From an uncultured Cellulophaga sp. (GTDB lineage: Bacteria > Bacteroidota > Bacteroidia > Flavobacteriales > Flavobacteriaceae), in contig CANLIE010000017.1 in the NCBI GenBank assembly GCA_947491225.1, forward strand, positions 1 through 60,715: 60,715 nt of DNA, read 5' to 3'. Both the position numbers and the translations under genes were made by a program. The notes beneath the pieces are model-generated. The model was not told the origin of the DNA, did no database searches, and saw only the letters and a program-made list of their open reading frames with translations. Below are positions 34,680 through 43,929 of this stretch, piece after piece (position 1 is the stretch's first letter; each line of letters starts with the position of its first letter).

Positions 34680-35066
34680 ATGACCACAAAAGTTACTAAA
34701 GGAATAAAAGTATCAGTAAGTACTAATTTTGAAGGCACTTTTTTTAAAAACTATAAAATGCACTATGCTTTTGGATATACTGTAACTATAGAAAACCAAA
34801 GTAACGACTCTGTGCAACTTACTTCTCGTCACTGGGAAATATATGACTCTCTTAATGATTTGGAGATTATGGACGGTGAAGGTGTGGTAGGTAAAAAACC
34901 TGTTATAGAACCTGGAGAATCTCATACATACAATTCTGGATGTTTATTAGCATCTCCCATTGGAGCAATGAGAGGACACTACAATATGGTGAATTTTACA
35001 AGCAAGGAAAAATTTAGAGTACACATTCCAAAATTTAAATTTAGCGCCCCTTTCATACTTAATTAA
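34680..35066 (+). CDS. apaG: ApaG domain protein
   Basis: The 128-aa cytoplasmic protein is a single ApaG (DUF525) beta-sandwich: YTVTIENQSNDSVQLTSRHW, EVVGKKP-like GEGVVGKKPVIEPGESHTY, and AMRGHYNMV. ApaG is linked to cobalt/magnesium homeostasis by old genetics and may bind pyrophosphate; its function is unsettled. The length is usual. The 190 bp before it hold no clear promoter box. Confidence 0.95.
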   Translation: MTTKVTKGIKVSVSTNFEGTFFKNYKMHYAFGYTVTIENQSNDSVQLTSRHWEIYDSLNDLEIMDGEGVVGKKPVIEPGESHTYNSGCLLASPIGAMRGHYNMVNFTSKEKFRVHIPKFKFSAPFILN

Positions 35067-35118
35067 ACTCAATACTTTTCTATACTATATTTTGTTTTAA
35101 TAACGATTTTGATTTTAG

Positions 35119-35126
35119 TACATTTG
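35119..35126 (+). promoter_or_regulatory. Promoter of the P5C dehydrogenase gene
   Basis: TACATTTG is a TAnnTTTG -7 box, with TTTG at 35092-35095 as a possible -33 element 23 bases upstream. The ATG follows after 31 bases. Confidence 0.55.
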
Positions 35127-35157
35127 TAATGATTTTTAACTTAAAAAACATAGCACA

Positions 35158-36786
35158 ATGGGTAAAGGATTTTTTGAAGTTCCAACTGCTTTTAATGAAC
35201 CAATAAAAAGCTACGCTCCTGGCACTCCAGAGCGCGAAGCTGTACTTAAACAATACAAAGATTATTACAACGCAACTGTAGACGTTCCTCTTTACATAGG
35301 TGGTGAAGAAATTAGAACTGGCAATACAAAACCAATGTCTCCTCCTCACGACCACAAACATGTTGTTGGACACTACCATATAGCAGAGAAAAAACACGTA
35401 ACCAAAGCAATAGAAAACGCATTAGAAGCAAGAGAAGCATGGGCTAACCTAACTTGGGAACAACGAGCTGCCATTTTCTTGAAAGCTGCAGAATTAGTTG
35501 CTGGTCCTTACCGAGCAAAAATTAACGCTGCAACAATGATGGCTCAGTCTAAAACAATACACCAGGCTGAAATTGATGCTGCTTGTGAATATATAGATTT
35601 TCTTCGCTTTAATGTGGAGTATATGTCACAAATATACGCAGAGCAACCAGACTCTGCTGAAGGTATATGGAATCGTGTAGAATATAGACCTTTAGAAGGT
35701 TTTGTTTATGCTATAACGCCTTTTAACTTTACTGCCATTGCAGGAAATTTACCCGCCAGTGCTGCAATGATGGGGAATGTAGTGTTATGGAAACCAAGTG
35801 ATAGCCAAATATTTTCTGCTAAAGTGTTGGTAGATATATTTAAAGAAGCTGGTGTACCAGACGGCGTGATTAATGTAGTATATGGCGATCCAGTAATGAT
35901 TACCGAAACTGTTTTAGCAAGTCCTGATTTTTCTGGATTACACTTTACAGGTTCTACTTATGTTTTTAAAGAATTATGGAAACAGATAGGAACAAATATA
36001 CACAACTACAAAACATACCCAAGAATCGTTGGTGAAACTGGCGGAAAAGATTTTATTGTAGCTCATAAATCCGCAAAACCAGCTCAAGTAGCAACAGCAA
36101 TTATACGTGGTGCTTTTGAATTTCAAGGTCAAAAATGTAGTGCTGCATCAAGAGTTTACCTGCCAAAATCATCTGCAACAGAAATTCTAGACATTGTTAA
36201 GACAGATTTAGCATCTATGAACAAACCTGGCTCTCCTGAAGATATGAGCAACTTTATTACTGCTGTAATTCATGAAGGTTCTTTTGATAAGTTAGTTAAA
36301 TATATAGATGGAGCTAAAGCAGACAAAGATGCAGAAATTATTGCTGGTGGTAATTATGATAAATCTAAAGGTTATTTTATAGAGCCTACTGTTATTTTAA
36401 CAACCAATCCTAAATATACTACTATGGAAACTGAGCTTTTTGGTCCCGTAGTTACTATTTACATTTACGATGACAAAGACTGGAAAGAAACACTTGAACT
36501 GGTAGACGGTACATCTGAGTATGCATTAACTGGAGCCGTATTATCTACAGATAGATATGCCATAGATGAAGCTACCAAAGCACTGCAAAATTGCGCAGGT
36601 AATTTCTATATAAATGACAAACCAACTGGTGCTGTTGTTGGCCAACAACCGTTTGGTGGAGCAAGGGCTTCTGGAACAAATGATAAAGCAGGCTCTGCAC
36701 AAAATTTGCTACGTTGGGTTTCTCCAAGATTAATAAAAGAAACATTTGTAACTCCTGAAAATTATAGATATCCATTTTTAGGATAA
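35158..36786 (+). CDS. pruA: L-glutamate gamma-semialdehyde (P5C) dehydrogenase
   Basis: The 542-aa enzyme oxidises glutamate semialdehyde to glutamate with NAD, the second step of proline breakdown. The catalytic Cys327 lies in GQKCSAASRVYLP. The general base Glu is in VGETGGKDFIV near 295, and WKPSDSQ near 220 binds the cofactor. It is monofunctional, without the proline dehydrogenase domain of E. coli PutA, as in most Bacteroidota. A strong terminator follows. A decayed proB lies at 55862-56259, so proline metabolism appears twice in the window. Confidence 0.96.
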   Translation: MGKGFFEVPTAFNEPIKSYAPGTPEREAVLKQYKDYYNATVDVPLYIGGEEIRTGNTKPMSPPHDHKHVVGHYHIAEKKHVTKAIENALEAREAWANLTWEQRAAIFLKAAELVAGPYRAKINAATMMAQSKTIHQAEIDAACEYIDFLRFNVEYMSQIYAEQPDSAEGIWNRVEYRPLEGFVYAITPFNFTAIAGNLPASAAMMGNVVLWKPSDSQIFSAKVLVDIFKEAGVPDGVINVVYGDPVMITETVLASPDFSGLHFTGSTYVFKELWKQIGTNIHNYKTYPRIVGETGGKDFIVAHKSAKPAQVATAIIRGAFEFQGQKCSAASRVYLPKSSATEILDIVKTDLASMNKPGSPEDMSNFITAVIHEGSFDKLVKYIDGAKADKDAEIIAGGNYDKSKGYFIEPTVILTTNPKYTTMETELFGPVVTIYIYDDKDWKETLELVDGTSEYALTGAVLSTDRYAIDEATKALQNCAGNFYINDKPTGAVVGQQPFGGARASGTNDKAGSAQNLLRWVSPRLIKETFVTPENYRYPFLG

Positions 36787-36811
36787 TTTTTTCAACATAT
36801 TATATTTTATT

Positions 36812-36857
36812 AAACCAAAACTTAAAAGGTAACACTTTTAAGTTTTGGTTTTTTTAT
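36812..36857 (+). terminator. Intrinsic terminator of pruA
   Basis: AAACCAAAACTTAAAAG and CTTTTAAGTTTTGGTTT form a 17-bp perfect stem with a 6-base loop, followed by Ts. Confidence 0.95.
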
Positions 36858-37112
36858 TTACAGCATTAATTCCTAATTTGACATAAAAAAACTGATAAAT
36901 TAAATAGAAGTCGTATAGAAATTATCCTAACTAACGCAAATTTTATTTATAAAAAACTCAGGTTTATACAGCTCTCACAGCTTTAAAAAACAACATTTAG
37001 ACATAATCAAGACAATATATATGTTAATTTAACGTTAAGTAATTGTAAATTAATCGTATATTTATTGTAAATTTGAATACCTATATGTAGTGGTATAGTT
37101 AATACATCTCCC

Positions 37113-37222
37113 TGAATTTATTTCAGGTTCTTACATTATTGTATTGATTTAAAGTACTATGTGATTCTGAAACAAGTTCAGAGTGATGTACATTTTAAGC
37201 TTATAAACCTTTACAGACATAC
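37113..37222 (+). repeat. Dispersed intergenic repeat B, copy 2
   Basis: It is the partner of 6886-6995, in inverse orientation, with TGAATTTATTTCAGG, TTGATTTAAAG, TCTGAAACAAGTTC and TATAAACCTTTACAGAC in order. The gap 36858-37384 otherwise holds no credible gene; a 37-codon lysine-rich frame starting at 37240 is not convincing. Confidence 0.65.
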
Positions 37223-37384
37223 AATTATAAATTTGAAAATGAAAAATAAAAATTATGAAAGAGAAAGAAAAAAAATCATTAAAAACCAAAAAGAAAAATT
37301 ACAGTATAAACAGTATTTATTCCTTTATGGTGCGTTATGCAAAAAACTGTAAGTATTCATTTTATAAAATGCTAAGTACATAAC

Positions 37385-38020
37385 TTATTTCTTATACTTT
37401 AGAGGTAAGTATACTATTTTTTTGGTTGTATAAAATTCTTCAGAAAAATATTCTGACAAATTATAAACCTCAGCAGTTTTATACTCTTTTAGTTCATCAG
37501 AAAGATCACCTCCTTTTAAATATATAATTCCATTTCTTCTATTATGCAGCGAGTCCTTTTTTATACGACCTTTAATCCATCTTACAAAAGTTGGCATTGC
37601 TGCTACTGCTCTGCTAACTACAAAATCAAACTGATTATCTAGATCCTCAACACGCATATGTTTTGCAGTAACATTTGTGAGCTGTAATCCGTCTATAACA
37701 TCTTGAACTACTTTTATTTTTTTCCCTATTGCATCAACAAGTGTAAATTGAGCTTCTGGAAAGAGTATAGCTAAAGGAATACCAGGAAAACCACCACCTG
37801 TGCCTACATCTAAAATAGTAGATCCTGGCAAAAATTGTTGAAATTTTGCTATCCCCAAAGAATGCAAAATATGACGTAAATATATTTCATCTATATCCTT
37901 TCTAGACACCACATTTATCTTTTGGTTCCAATCTTGATACAAAGCTTCAAGTTCTTCAAATTTTTGTCTCTGCTCCTTAGTTAAATCTGGAAAATACTTA
38001 AAAATAATGTCTGCTTTCAT
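37385..38020 (-). CDS. rsmG: 16S rRNA (guanine-N7)-methyltransferase RsmG
   Basis: The 211-aa enzyme methylates N7 of G527 in 16S rRNA. The SAM site is ILDVGTGGGFPGIPLAILFP near residue 72. QDWNQKINVVSRKDIDEIYL near 30 and VVSRAVAAMPTFVRW near 135 are family signatures. The length is typical of GidB/RsmG. It stands alone with its own -7 box. Confidence 0.96.
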   Translation of the reverse strand: MKADIIFKYFPDLTKEQRQKFEELEALYQDWNQKINVVSRKDIDEIYLRHILHSLGIAKFQQFLPGSTILDVGTGGGFPGIPLAILFPEAQFTLVDAIGKKIKVVQDVIDGLQLTNVTAKHMRVEDLDNQFDFVVSRAVAAMPTFVRWIKGRIKKDSLHNRRNGIIYLKGGDLSDELKEYKTAEVYNLSEYFSEEFYTTKKIVYLPLKYKK

Positions 38021-38039
38021 AAATCAATTAGAATTTCAA

Positions 38040-38047
38040 CAAAAGTA
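38040..38047 (-). promoter_or_regulatory. -7 promoter box of rsmG
   Basis: TACTTTTG on the minus strand fits TAnnTTTG, 19 bases before the ATG. Confidence 0.5.
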
Positions 38048-38116
38048 AGGAATTCACATATCATAAAATTTTCTTATTTTAAGATATTTATCATATTTTA
38101 AAAAGTACCTTTACAC

Positions 38117-38124
38117 TATATTTG
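38117..38124 (+). promoter_or_regulatory. -7 promoter box of the desaturase gene
   Basis: TATATTTG fits TAnnTTTG. It implies a leader of about 115 bases before the ATG at 38245, longer than for other genes here, so leader-based control is possible. Confidence 0.5.
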
Positions 38125-38244
38125 TCCTTTTTATGTCATAAATGACACAAAATAACAGGCTAGAAAGCAATGTTTTTTGCTTTTTATTATTAAACAAATT
38201 AAAAAACAATTCCCAAAAAATGGGATAGTCAATACATAAGAATT

Positions 38245-39348
38245 ATGGAAAAAAATTTAATCCGATTTTCACGTAAGGATTCAACAGATTTTTTTAAAAT
38301 ATTAAACAAACGAGTTAACACTTATTTTAAAGAAAACCAAATTAAGAAAACAGGAAACTGGAAACTACATTTAAAAACGGTAGTTATGTTTACTCTTTTT
38401 TTAGCGCCTTATTTTTTAATACTAACATTAGGTTTACCAAATTGGGCTAATTTATTGCTAACAATTACTATGGGTATAGGTATGGCTGGTGTTGGTATGA
38501 ATGTTATGCATGATGGCAACCACGGATCATACTCAAACAATAAATGGGTTAACAAAATAATGGGAGGAACCATTTACATTCTTGCCGGAAACGTATACAA
38601 TTGGCAAGTGCAGCATAATGTACTACACCATACATATACTAACATACACGAACATGATGAAGATTTAGAAGCAGGTAGAATCTTACGTTTTTCTAAACAT
38701 GCTGAATGGCATAAGCACCACAAATTTCAACATTTTTATTCTATATTTTTATATGGCTTATTGACTTTTAACTGGGCAATTACAACAGATTTTCAACAAA
38801 TGTACCGTTATATGAAACGTAACTTAGCCTATGGAAAGGCTCCAAACAAAACTATAAATTGGAGTACACTTGTAATTACAAAATTATTATACATTACCAT
38901 ATGGATTGTAATTCCATTGGTTTTTGTAGACATAGCTTGGTGGAAAGTTTTATTAGGATTTTTTATTATGCATTATATTGCTGGTGTAATTTTAAGCGTC
39001 GTGTTTCAATTAGCCCATGTAGTGAATGATGCAGATACACCTTTGCCAGATGAAAAAGGAACTATGAAAAATACTTGGGCCATACATCAATTATTTACCA
39101 CAGTAAATTTTGGAACCAAGAATAAAGTGGTTAATTGGTTTACTGGCGGATTAAACCATCAAGTTGAACATCATATTTTCCCAAATATTAGTCATGTTCA
39201 TTACACAAAAATCTCTAAAATTGTGAAACAAACAGCAAATGAATTTAATTTGCCGTATAATGAATATAAAACTACAAGAAAAGCCATAATTTCGCATTTT
39301 AAACATTTAAAGGAGTTAGGAAAAAGACCAACTCTACAGCATCAGTAA
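38245..39348 (+). CDS. Membrane fatty acid desaturase
   Basis: The 367-aa integral membrane di-iron enzyme inserts a cis double bond in a fatty acyl chain, adjusting membrane fluidity. The three histidine boxes are complete: H89DGNH93, H124NVLHH129 and H305QVEHH310. The QxxHH form of the last box is that of front-end (delta-5/delta-6 type) acyl-lipid desaturases, but there is no N-terminal cytochrome b5 domain. About four membrane helices are seen. The aminotransferase gene follows after 15 bp, so the two may be co-transcribed. Confidence 0.93.
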   Translation: MEKNLIRFSRKDSTDFFKILNKRVNTYFKENQIKKTGNWKLHLKTVVMFTLFLAPYFLILTLGLPNWANLLLTITMGIGMAGVGMNVMHDGNHGSYSNNKWVNKIMGGTIYILAGNVYNWQVQHNVLHHTYTNIHEHDEDLEAGRILRFSKHAEWHKHHKFQHFYSIFLYGLLTFNWAITTDFQQMYRYMKRNLAYGKAPNKTINWSTLVITKLLYITIWIVIPLVFVDIAWWKVLLGFFIMHYIAGVILSVVFQLAHVVNDADTPLPDEKGTMKNTWAIHQLFTTVNFGTKNKVVNWFTGGLNHQVEHHIFPNISHVHYTKISKIVKQTANEFNLPYNEYKTTRKAIISHFKHLKELGKRPTLQHQ

Positions 39349-39363
39349 AAACTAAGTAAAAGT

Positions 39364-40548
39364 ATGAGCAACCATTTATCCGATAGAATTACAAATATGT
39401 CTACATCGGCAACTTTGGCTATGGCAGCTAAAGCAAGAGAATTACGTAACTCAGGTAAAGACATTATTGGTTTAAGTTTAGGTGAACCAGATTTTAATAT
39501 TCCAGATTTTATAAAAAATGCAGCCAAACAAGCTATAGATGATAATTATAGTAGTTATTCCCCTGTTGATGGTTATGCAGATTTAAAACAAGCAATTGCT
39601 AACAAATTTAAAAGAGACAACAGCCTTACATATAATCTTAACCAGATTGTTGTTAGCACAGGAGCCAAGCAGTCTTTAGCAAATGTAGCAATGTGTATGT
39701 TAAATAAAGGAGATGAAGTTATTTTACCTGCTCCTTACTGGGTTAGCTATGGTGATATTGTTAAACTAGCAGAAGGTACACCAGTAGAAGTGCCAACAAC
39801 TATAGATACAGATTTTAAAATGACTCCAGCACAGTTGGAAGCCGCCATTACACCTAATACTAAAATGATGTGGTTTAGCTCACCTTGCAACCCTAGTGGC
39901 TCAGTTTATAACAAAGAAGAGCTAGAAGGTCTTGCCGCAGTTTTAAAAAAACATCCAAACATATATGTGGTTTCAGATGAAATATATGAGCACATTAACT
40001 TTAGAGATGGTCACGTTAGTATAGCTGGTATAGATGGTATGTATGATAGAACTATTACAGTAAATGGAGTCTCTAAAGCATTCGCAATGACAGGATGGCG
40101 TATTGGTTACATAGGTGCTCCAGAATCCATTGCAAAGGCATGTACTAAATTTCAAGGACAAAATACAAGTGGTGCCAATGCAATAGCGCAACGTGCAACC
40201 ATTGCAGCATTAGAAGCTCCTGTTAGCAAAATACAGTTTATGATTGATGAGTTTCATAAAAGAAGAGATCTTGTTTTGGAACTTTTAGGAGAAATTGAAG
40301 GCTTTAACTTAAATGTACCAGAAGGTGCTTTTTATGTTTTTCCAGACATCTCATCCTTTTTTGGCAAAACAATAAAAGGAACTATGATTAATAGTGCATC
40401 TGATTTTTCTATGTATTTATTGGAAAATGCTAATGTTGCAACCGTTACTGGCGAAGCTTTTGGTAATGCAAACTGTATACGCATTTCTTATGCGGCATCA
40501 GAAAAAGAACTAAGAGAAGCCATTAGCAGAATTAAAGCTGTTTTATAA
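39364..40548 (+). CDS. Class I pyridoxal phosphate aminotransferase (aspartate type)
   Basis: The 394-aa fold-type I enzyme is closest to class Ib aspartate/prephenate aminotransferases. The PLP lysine is Lys238 in NGVSKAFAMTGWRIGY. SLGEPDFNIPDF near 38, SPCNPSGSVY near 178 and the terminal Arg in CIRISYAAS complete the site. It would exchange the amino group between aspartate and 2-oxoglutarate. A strong terminator lies just after it. Confidence 0.93.
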   Translation: MSNHLSDRITNMSTSATLAMAAKARELRNSGKDIIGLSLGEPDFNIPDFIKNAAKQAIDDNYSSYSPVDGYADLKQAIANKFKRDNSLTYNLNQIVVSTGAKQSLANVAMCMLNKGDEVILPAPYWVSYGDIVKLAEGTPVEVPTTIDTDFKMTPAQLEAAITPNTKMMWFSSPCNPSGSVYNKEELEGLAAVLKKHPNIYVVSDEIYEHINFRDGHVSIAGIDGMYDRTITVNGVSKAFAMTGWRIGYIGAPESIAKACTKFQGQNTSGANAIAQRATIAALEAPVSKIQFMIDEFHKRRDLVLELLGEIEGFNLNVPEGAFYVFPDISSFFGKTIKGTMINSASDFSMYLLENANVATVTGEAFGNANCIRISYAASEKELREAISRIKAVL

Positions 40549-40570
40549 AATATAAATTCATAAAACGACT

Positions 40571-40605
40571 AAGGTCTTTTTACAAATTGTAAAAAGACCT
40601 TTTTT
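40571..40605 (+). terminator. Intrinsic terminator after the aminotransferase
   Basis: AAGGTCTTTTTAC and GTAAAAAGACCTT form a 13-bp stem with a 5-base loop, followed by Ts. Confidence 0.95.
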
Positions 40606-40740
40606 AATTAAATTAAGACTAATAACTCTGTGTTTACAACATACTCACTATTCTTTAAAAATCATTACAATAGAAATACATACTGCTATACCACAATAAT
40701 ACCCTGATTACTAAATATGCTTAAAAAAAAGTAAATTTTA

Positions 40741-41001
40741 GTTAATGGAAATATAGATACTACAGCAACTTAAACTTTTGAATCAGAAATCATTACCTAC
40801 AACTGCTCTATAAAAAATTATACCTAAAAGGAATTTACACTATATTCAGAAGTTATATATCAGGAAAATTATCCAAAACTAATAAATAACCCAGCATAAT
40901 TTTTAATAAGTAGTAATTCTTTTGAAACAATAGTATATACTCTAGAGCAAAATATATCTAATAATTTTACAATTTGTACTTACCATTTTAAAAACACATA
41001 A
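40741..41001 (+). pseudogene. Candidate decayed ORF, unknown family
   Basis: In one frame this stretch reads 86 codons with only three internal stops, all TAA, in sequence where an AT-rich random frame would have more. The intervening peptide looks protein-like (TFESEIITYNCSIKNYT, KEFTLYSEVIYQENYPKLIN, FLISSNSFETIVYTLEQNIS). I do not recognise a family. It could be a relic gene or chance. The rest of the 40606-41033 gap shows nothing more than an 18-bp match (ATTACAATAGAAATACAT) to 5454-5471. Confidence 0.3.
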
Positions 41002-41033
41002 ATAGTAGTAACTTTATTTCTAAAAACAACCAT

Positions 41034-42107
41034 ATGCCAAAGTCTACAATAAATTGCAAAAATTGTGAAAACTCATTTGATTGTAATTATAAATTTTGCC
41101 CACATTGCGGACAAAAATCCAATGACAAACTAACAGTAGGCGTATTATTTAGTAACACTATTCGTAACTACTTTTCTGTAGATGCTCGCTTTTTTAAAAG
41201 CTTTTTTCCACTATTATTTAAACCCGGCTATTTAGCAACAAAATTTGTGGAAGGCAAAAGACTAATTTATTTACACCCTGCCCAATTATATTTATTTACT
41301 TCTGTTCTCTTTTTCTTTTTCTTTTCATTTAAGATAAGGAATCAAGAACGCGCTATTAGTAATGCAATGAAAAATGAAAATCGTGTTGAAAAAACAATAG
41401 ATTCTATAATTTTAGTTAAAGACAAAGACTCTATAATTACTAACATATTTTTGGGCAAAATGAAAAAAAATCAAGAAATTATAAGTCTAAAAAACGAAGA
41501 ACTATATAGATTGGACTCCGTTATAAACAAAAAAAGCCGTAATGATAGTAAAGTTATTAATTTTGGTTTTAATGAAGAAAAAATAGATTCATTACTTGCT
41601 GTAAATGCTCCAGAGTCATTGATTTATAAAGAAATGGGGTTAAATGAAGATGATGGCTATATTACAAAAAAAATGTATATACAGACTCTAAAACTTTATA
41701 AAGATAATGGTAGTGTAGCTAATATTTTAAAATCTTTCTATGACACTATACCAATTGCAATGTTTATACTTCTGCCAATATTTGCTCTTATTCTAAAGTT
41801 ATTATTCTTCAATCATGGGCCTTTTGCCTATCATTTAGTTTTCTCTTTTTATTACTTCTCATACTTGTTTAGTACTTTTATCATTCTGTTATTAATTGGT
41901 TTTATATGGGGGAATTTTTCTGGCTGGTTACAGTTTTTAATTATTCTCTCTACTTTTTTATATCTATGTATTGCTGTAAAAAAGTTTTATTGTAAAAATT
42001 GGTCAACAAGCTTATTAAAAAGCACATTGGCAACGCTTATTTACTTTCTATTTGTTATACCAATTGCGATTCTATTAATTGGAATGTTTGCTTTTATGTA
42101 TTATTAA
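41034..42107 (+). CDS. DUF3667 membrane protein with zinc ribbon
   Basis: The 357-aa protein begins with a zinc ribbon, CKNCENSFDCNYKFCPHCGQ at residues 8-27, and continues with the DUF3667 signature (RFFKSFFPLLFKPGYLATKF, EGKRLIYLHPAQLYLFTSVL). One membrane helix is at about 85-100, a charged loop runs to about 235, and three or four further helices end the protein. The function is unknown. The family is typical of Bacteroidota. Confidence 0.88.
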   Translation: MPKSTINCKNCENSFDCNYKFCPHCGQKSNDKLTVGVLFSNTIRNYFSVDARFFKSFFPLLFKPGYLATKFVEGKRLIYLHPAQLYLFTSVLFFFFFSFKIRNQERAISNAMKNENRVEKTIDSIILVKDKDSIITNIFLGKMKKNQEIISLKNEELYRLDSVINKKSRNDSKVINFGFNEEKIDSLLAVNAPESLIYKEMGLNEDDGYITKKMYIQTLKLYKDNGSVANILKSFYDTIPIAMFILLPIFALILKLLFFNHGPFAYHLVFSFYYFSYLFSTFIILLLIGFIWGNFSGWLQFLIILSTFLYLCIAVKKFYCKNWSTSLLKSTLATLIYFLFVIPIAILLIGMFAFMYY

Positions 42108-42298
42108 AATAATAATTATAAGTAAAAGGTTAAAAAAATTATTTAACAGAAACCAAGATGTTAATCTCCTTTATTAAAATTTAGCAAGTATACAGTTTTT
42201 AATAATGAGTAATTTAGTGTTTTGTTAATTTTAGCATAGCAGTTTATCTTGAGTTTATGAAAGGGCTATAGTTAAACTAAAAAACAAGGCTAAGTGTC

Positions 42299-42396
42299 TA
42301 TATTTGCAGCAGCTACAAGGTGCAAGATTTCTACTACATAAATGGGTTTAAGCAAGTCTTAACAATCTTTAAGTTTAGGTTAGACTTCTTTTAAAA
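42299..42396 (+). ncRNA. Candidate small transcript with promoter and hairpin
   Basis: TATATTTG at 42299-42306 is a perfect -7 box with no ORF behind it. About 50 bases on, AAGTCTTAAC and GTTAGACTT can pair (one bulge), with CTTTT after. This gives a possible RNA of roughly 80 bases in the 42108-42436 gap, converging on trkH. Part of the upstream sequence resembles a decayed repeat A. The evidence is weak and rests on pattern only. Confidence 0.2.
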
Positions 42397-42436
42397 AAGA
42401 AAATTTAAACAAAGACAAATAGTTTGTTACGCGCTT

Positions 42437-43927
42437 TTATATCTTCTTCCAAAAATAAGGGGTAAGTATAATAAGGACAGTAAAAAGTTCTAATCTACCT
42501 GCAAGCATTAAAAACCCACACCACCATTTTCCTAAATCTGGCAGCCCACTAAAATTGCTGAGCGGATTAAGACTCCCCAGTCCTGGACCAACATTACCCA
42601 AGGATGTTGCGGCTCCACCAATTGCAGATATAAAATCTAGCCCTAATAAACTAAGTACCAATGCTCCTATTATAAACAACAGCATATACAAGACTAGAAA
42701 AGCTATGATATTATAAACTATCTTTTCTGGAACCATCTTATTGTTATAACGTACCGGAATAATGGCATTTATGTGCAATGTTCTCTTAAACTCTAACAAA
42801 CCGTTTTTTATAATCAATAAGTGCCGCATTACTTTTATACCTCCTGCTGTTGACCCTGCAGACCCTCCTAAGAACATTAACCCAAAAAAGAAAACCGTTA
42901 GAAAGGGTGTCCATCCTGTAAAATCTGCAGTAACAAAGCCCGTAGTTGTAATAACCGCTATGATTTGAAACAGTGCGTGTCTAAAAACACTTTCCCCTAC
43001 ACCCATTACCATAGGGTGGTAATCAGATACTGGCATATCTGCTTTAAAGTATATGACCAAAGCAGCTATAATAGTAAAAACTACAATAAAACCACTGTAA
43101 AACTTAAATTCTTCATCTAACAACATTTTTTGCACTTTTCCCTTAAAAGCAAAATAACTTAACACAAAATTGCTTCCTGCCAAAAACATAAATAAAATTA
43201 CAATATACTGAATTAAAGGTTTATTATTCCAATAAGCTAAACTTGCATTTTTTGTGGAAAAACCACCAGTGGATAGCGTTGCTAATGAATGATTTATTGC
43301 ATCAAAAAATGACATTCCAGCAAGTTTTAATAATATTGTTTCTGCTGCTGTATACCCAACATATATTAACCAAAGTCTTTTGGCTGTATCTGTTATTCGT
43401 GGGTGCAATTTATCGGCACTGGGACCTGGTGCTTCGGCTGAAAATAATTGCATACCTCCAATACCCAATAGTGGCAAAATGGCTATAGCCAAGACTATAA
43501 TACCCATACCTCCAATCCAATGTGTAAGGCTCCGCCAAAAGAGTATTCCTTCTGGCAAAGACTCTATATCATTTAAAATTGATGCTCCTGTTGTAGTATA
43601 CCCAGAAATTGTTTCAAAAAATGCATTGGTAACACCAGATATGGCATTAGAAAAAAGATATGGTAATACTCCAGATACCGACATCACTATCCAACCTAAA
43701 GTAACAATTAAATATCCTTCTTTTCTCTTTACTTCCTTTTCATGACCTCTTGTTGCCATCATTGCCATTCCTCCAGCAACTATAGTCACCAAAGCAGCCA
43801 TTGCAATTTCTAATGTTACTCCGTCATCATAAATAGCAGAAACACCCGCAGAAACACCCATAAATGCACCATTACAAAGTAGTAACAGCCCCATTATATG
43901 AACAATAATTTTATAATTTAATGCCAT
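42437..43927 (-). CDS. trkH: Trk-type potassium uptake protein TrkH
   Basis: The 496-aa membrane protein is the ion-conducting subunit of Trk potassium uptake. Four P-loop-like repeats with selectivity glycines can be seen, including ISGYTTTGASILNDI near 110, ATLSTGGFSTKNASL near 220, VITTTGFVTADF near 325 and TSLGNVGPGLGSL near 440. About ten helices are predicted. It starts 2 bp after trkA, which encodes its regulatory partner, so the pair is one operon. Confidence 0.95.
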   Translation of the reverse strand: MALNYKIIVHIMGLLLLCNGAFMGVSAGVSAIYDDGVTLEIAMAALVTIVAGGMAMMATRGHEKEVKRKEGYLIVTLGWIVMSVSGVLPYLFSNAISGVTNAFFETISGYTTTGASILNDIESLPEGILFWRSLTHWIGGMGIIVLAIAILPLLGIGGMQLFSAEAPGPSADKLHPRITDTAKRLWLIYVGYTAAETILLKLAGMSFFDAINHSLATLSTGGFSTKNASLAYWNNKPLIQYIVILFMFLAGSNFVLSYFAFKGKVQKMLLDEEFKFYSGFIVVFTIIAALVIYFKADMPVSDYHPMVMGVGESVFRHALFQIIAVITTTGFVTADFTGWTPFLTVFFFGLMFLGGSAGSTAGGIKVMRHLLIIKNGLLEFKRTLHINAIIPVRYNNKMVPEKIVYNIIAFLVLYMLLFIIGALVLSLLGLDFISAIGGAATSLGNVGPGLGSLNPLSNFSGLPDLGKWWCGFLMLAGRLELFTVLIILTPYFWKKI

Positions 43928-43929
43928 TT

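Noticed and set aside
35158-36786. Proline catabolism cluster together with the proB relic
   Set aside because: The two are 19 kb apart with no shared neighbours, so there is no evidence of a cluster.
37161-37352. 63-aa lysine-rich frame
   Set aside because: It overlaps repeat B, starts at a weak codon and lacks family resemblance. A shorter ATG version from 37240 is only 37 residues of Lys, Glu and Asn.
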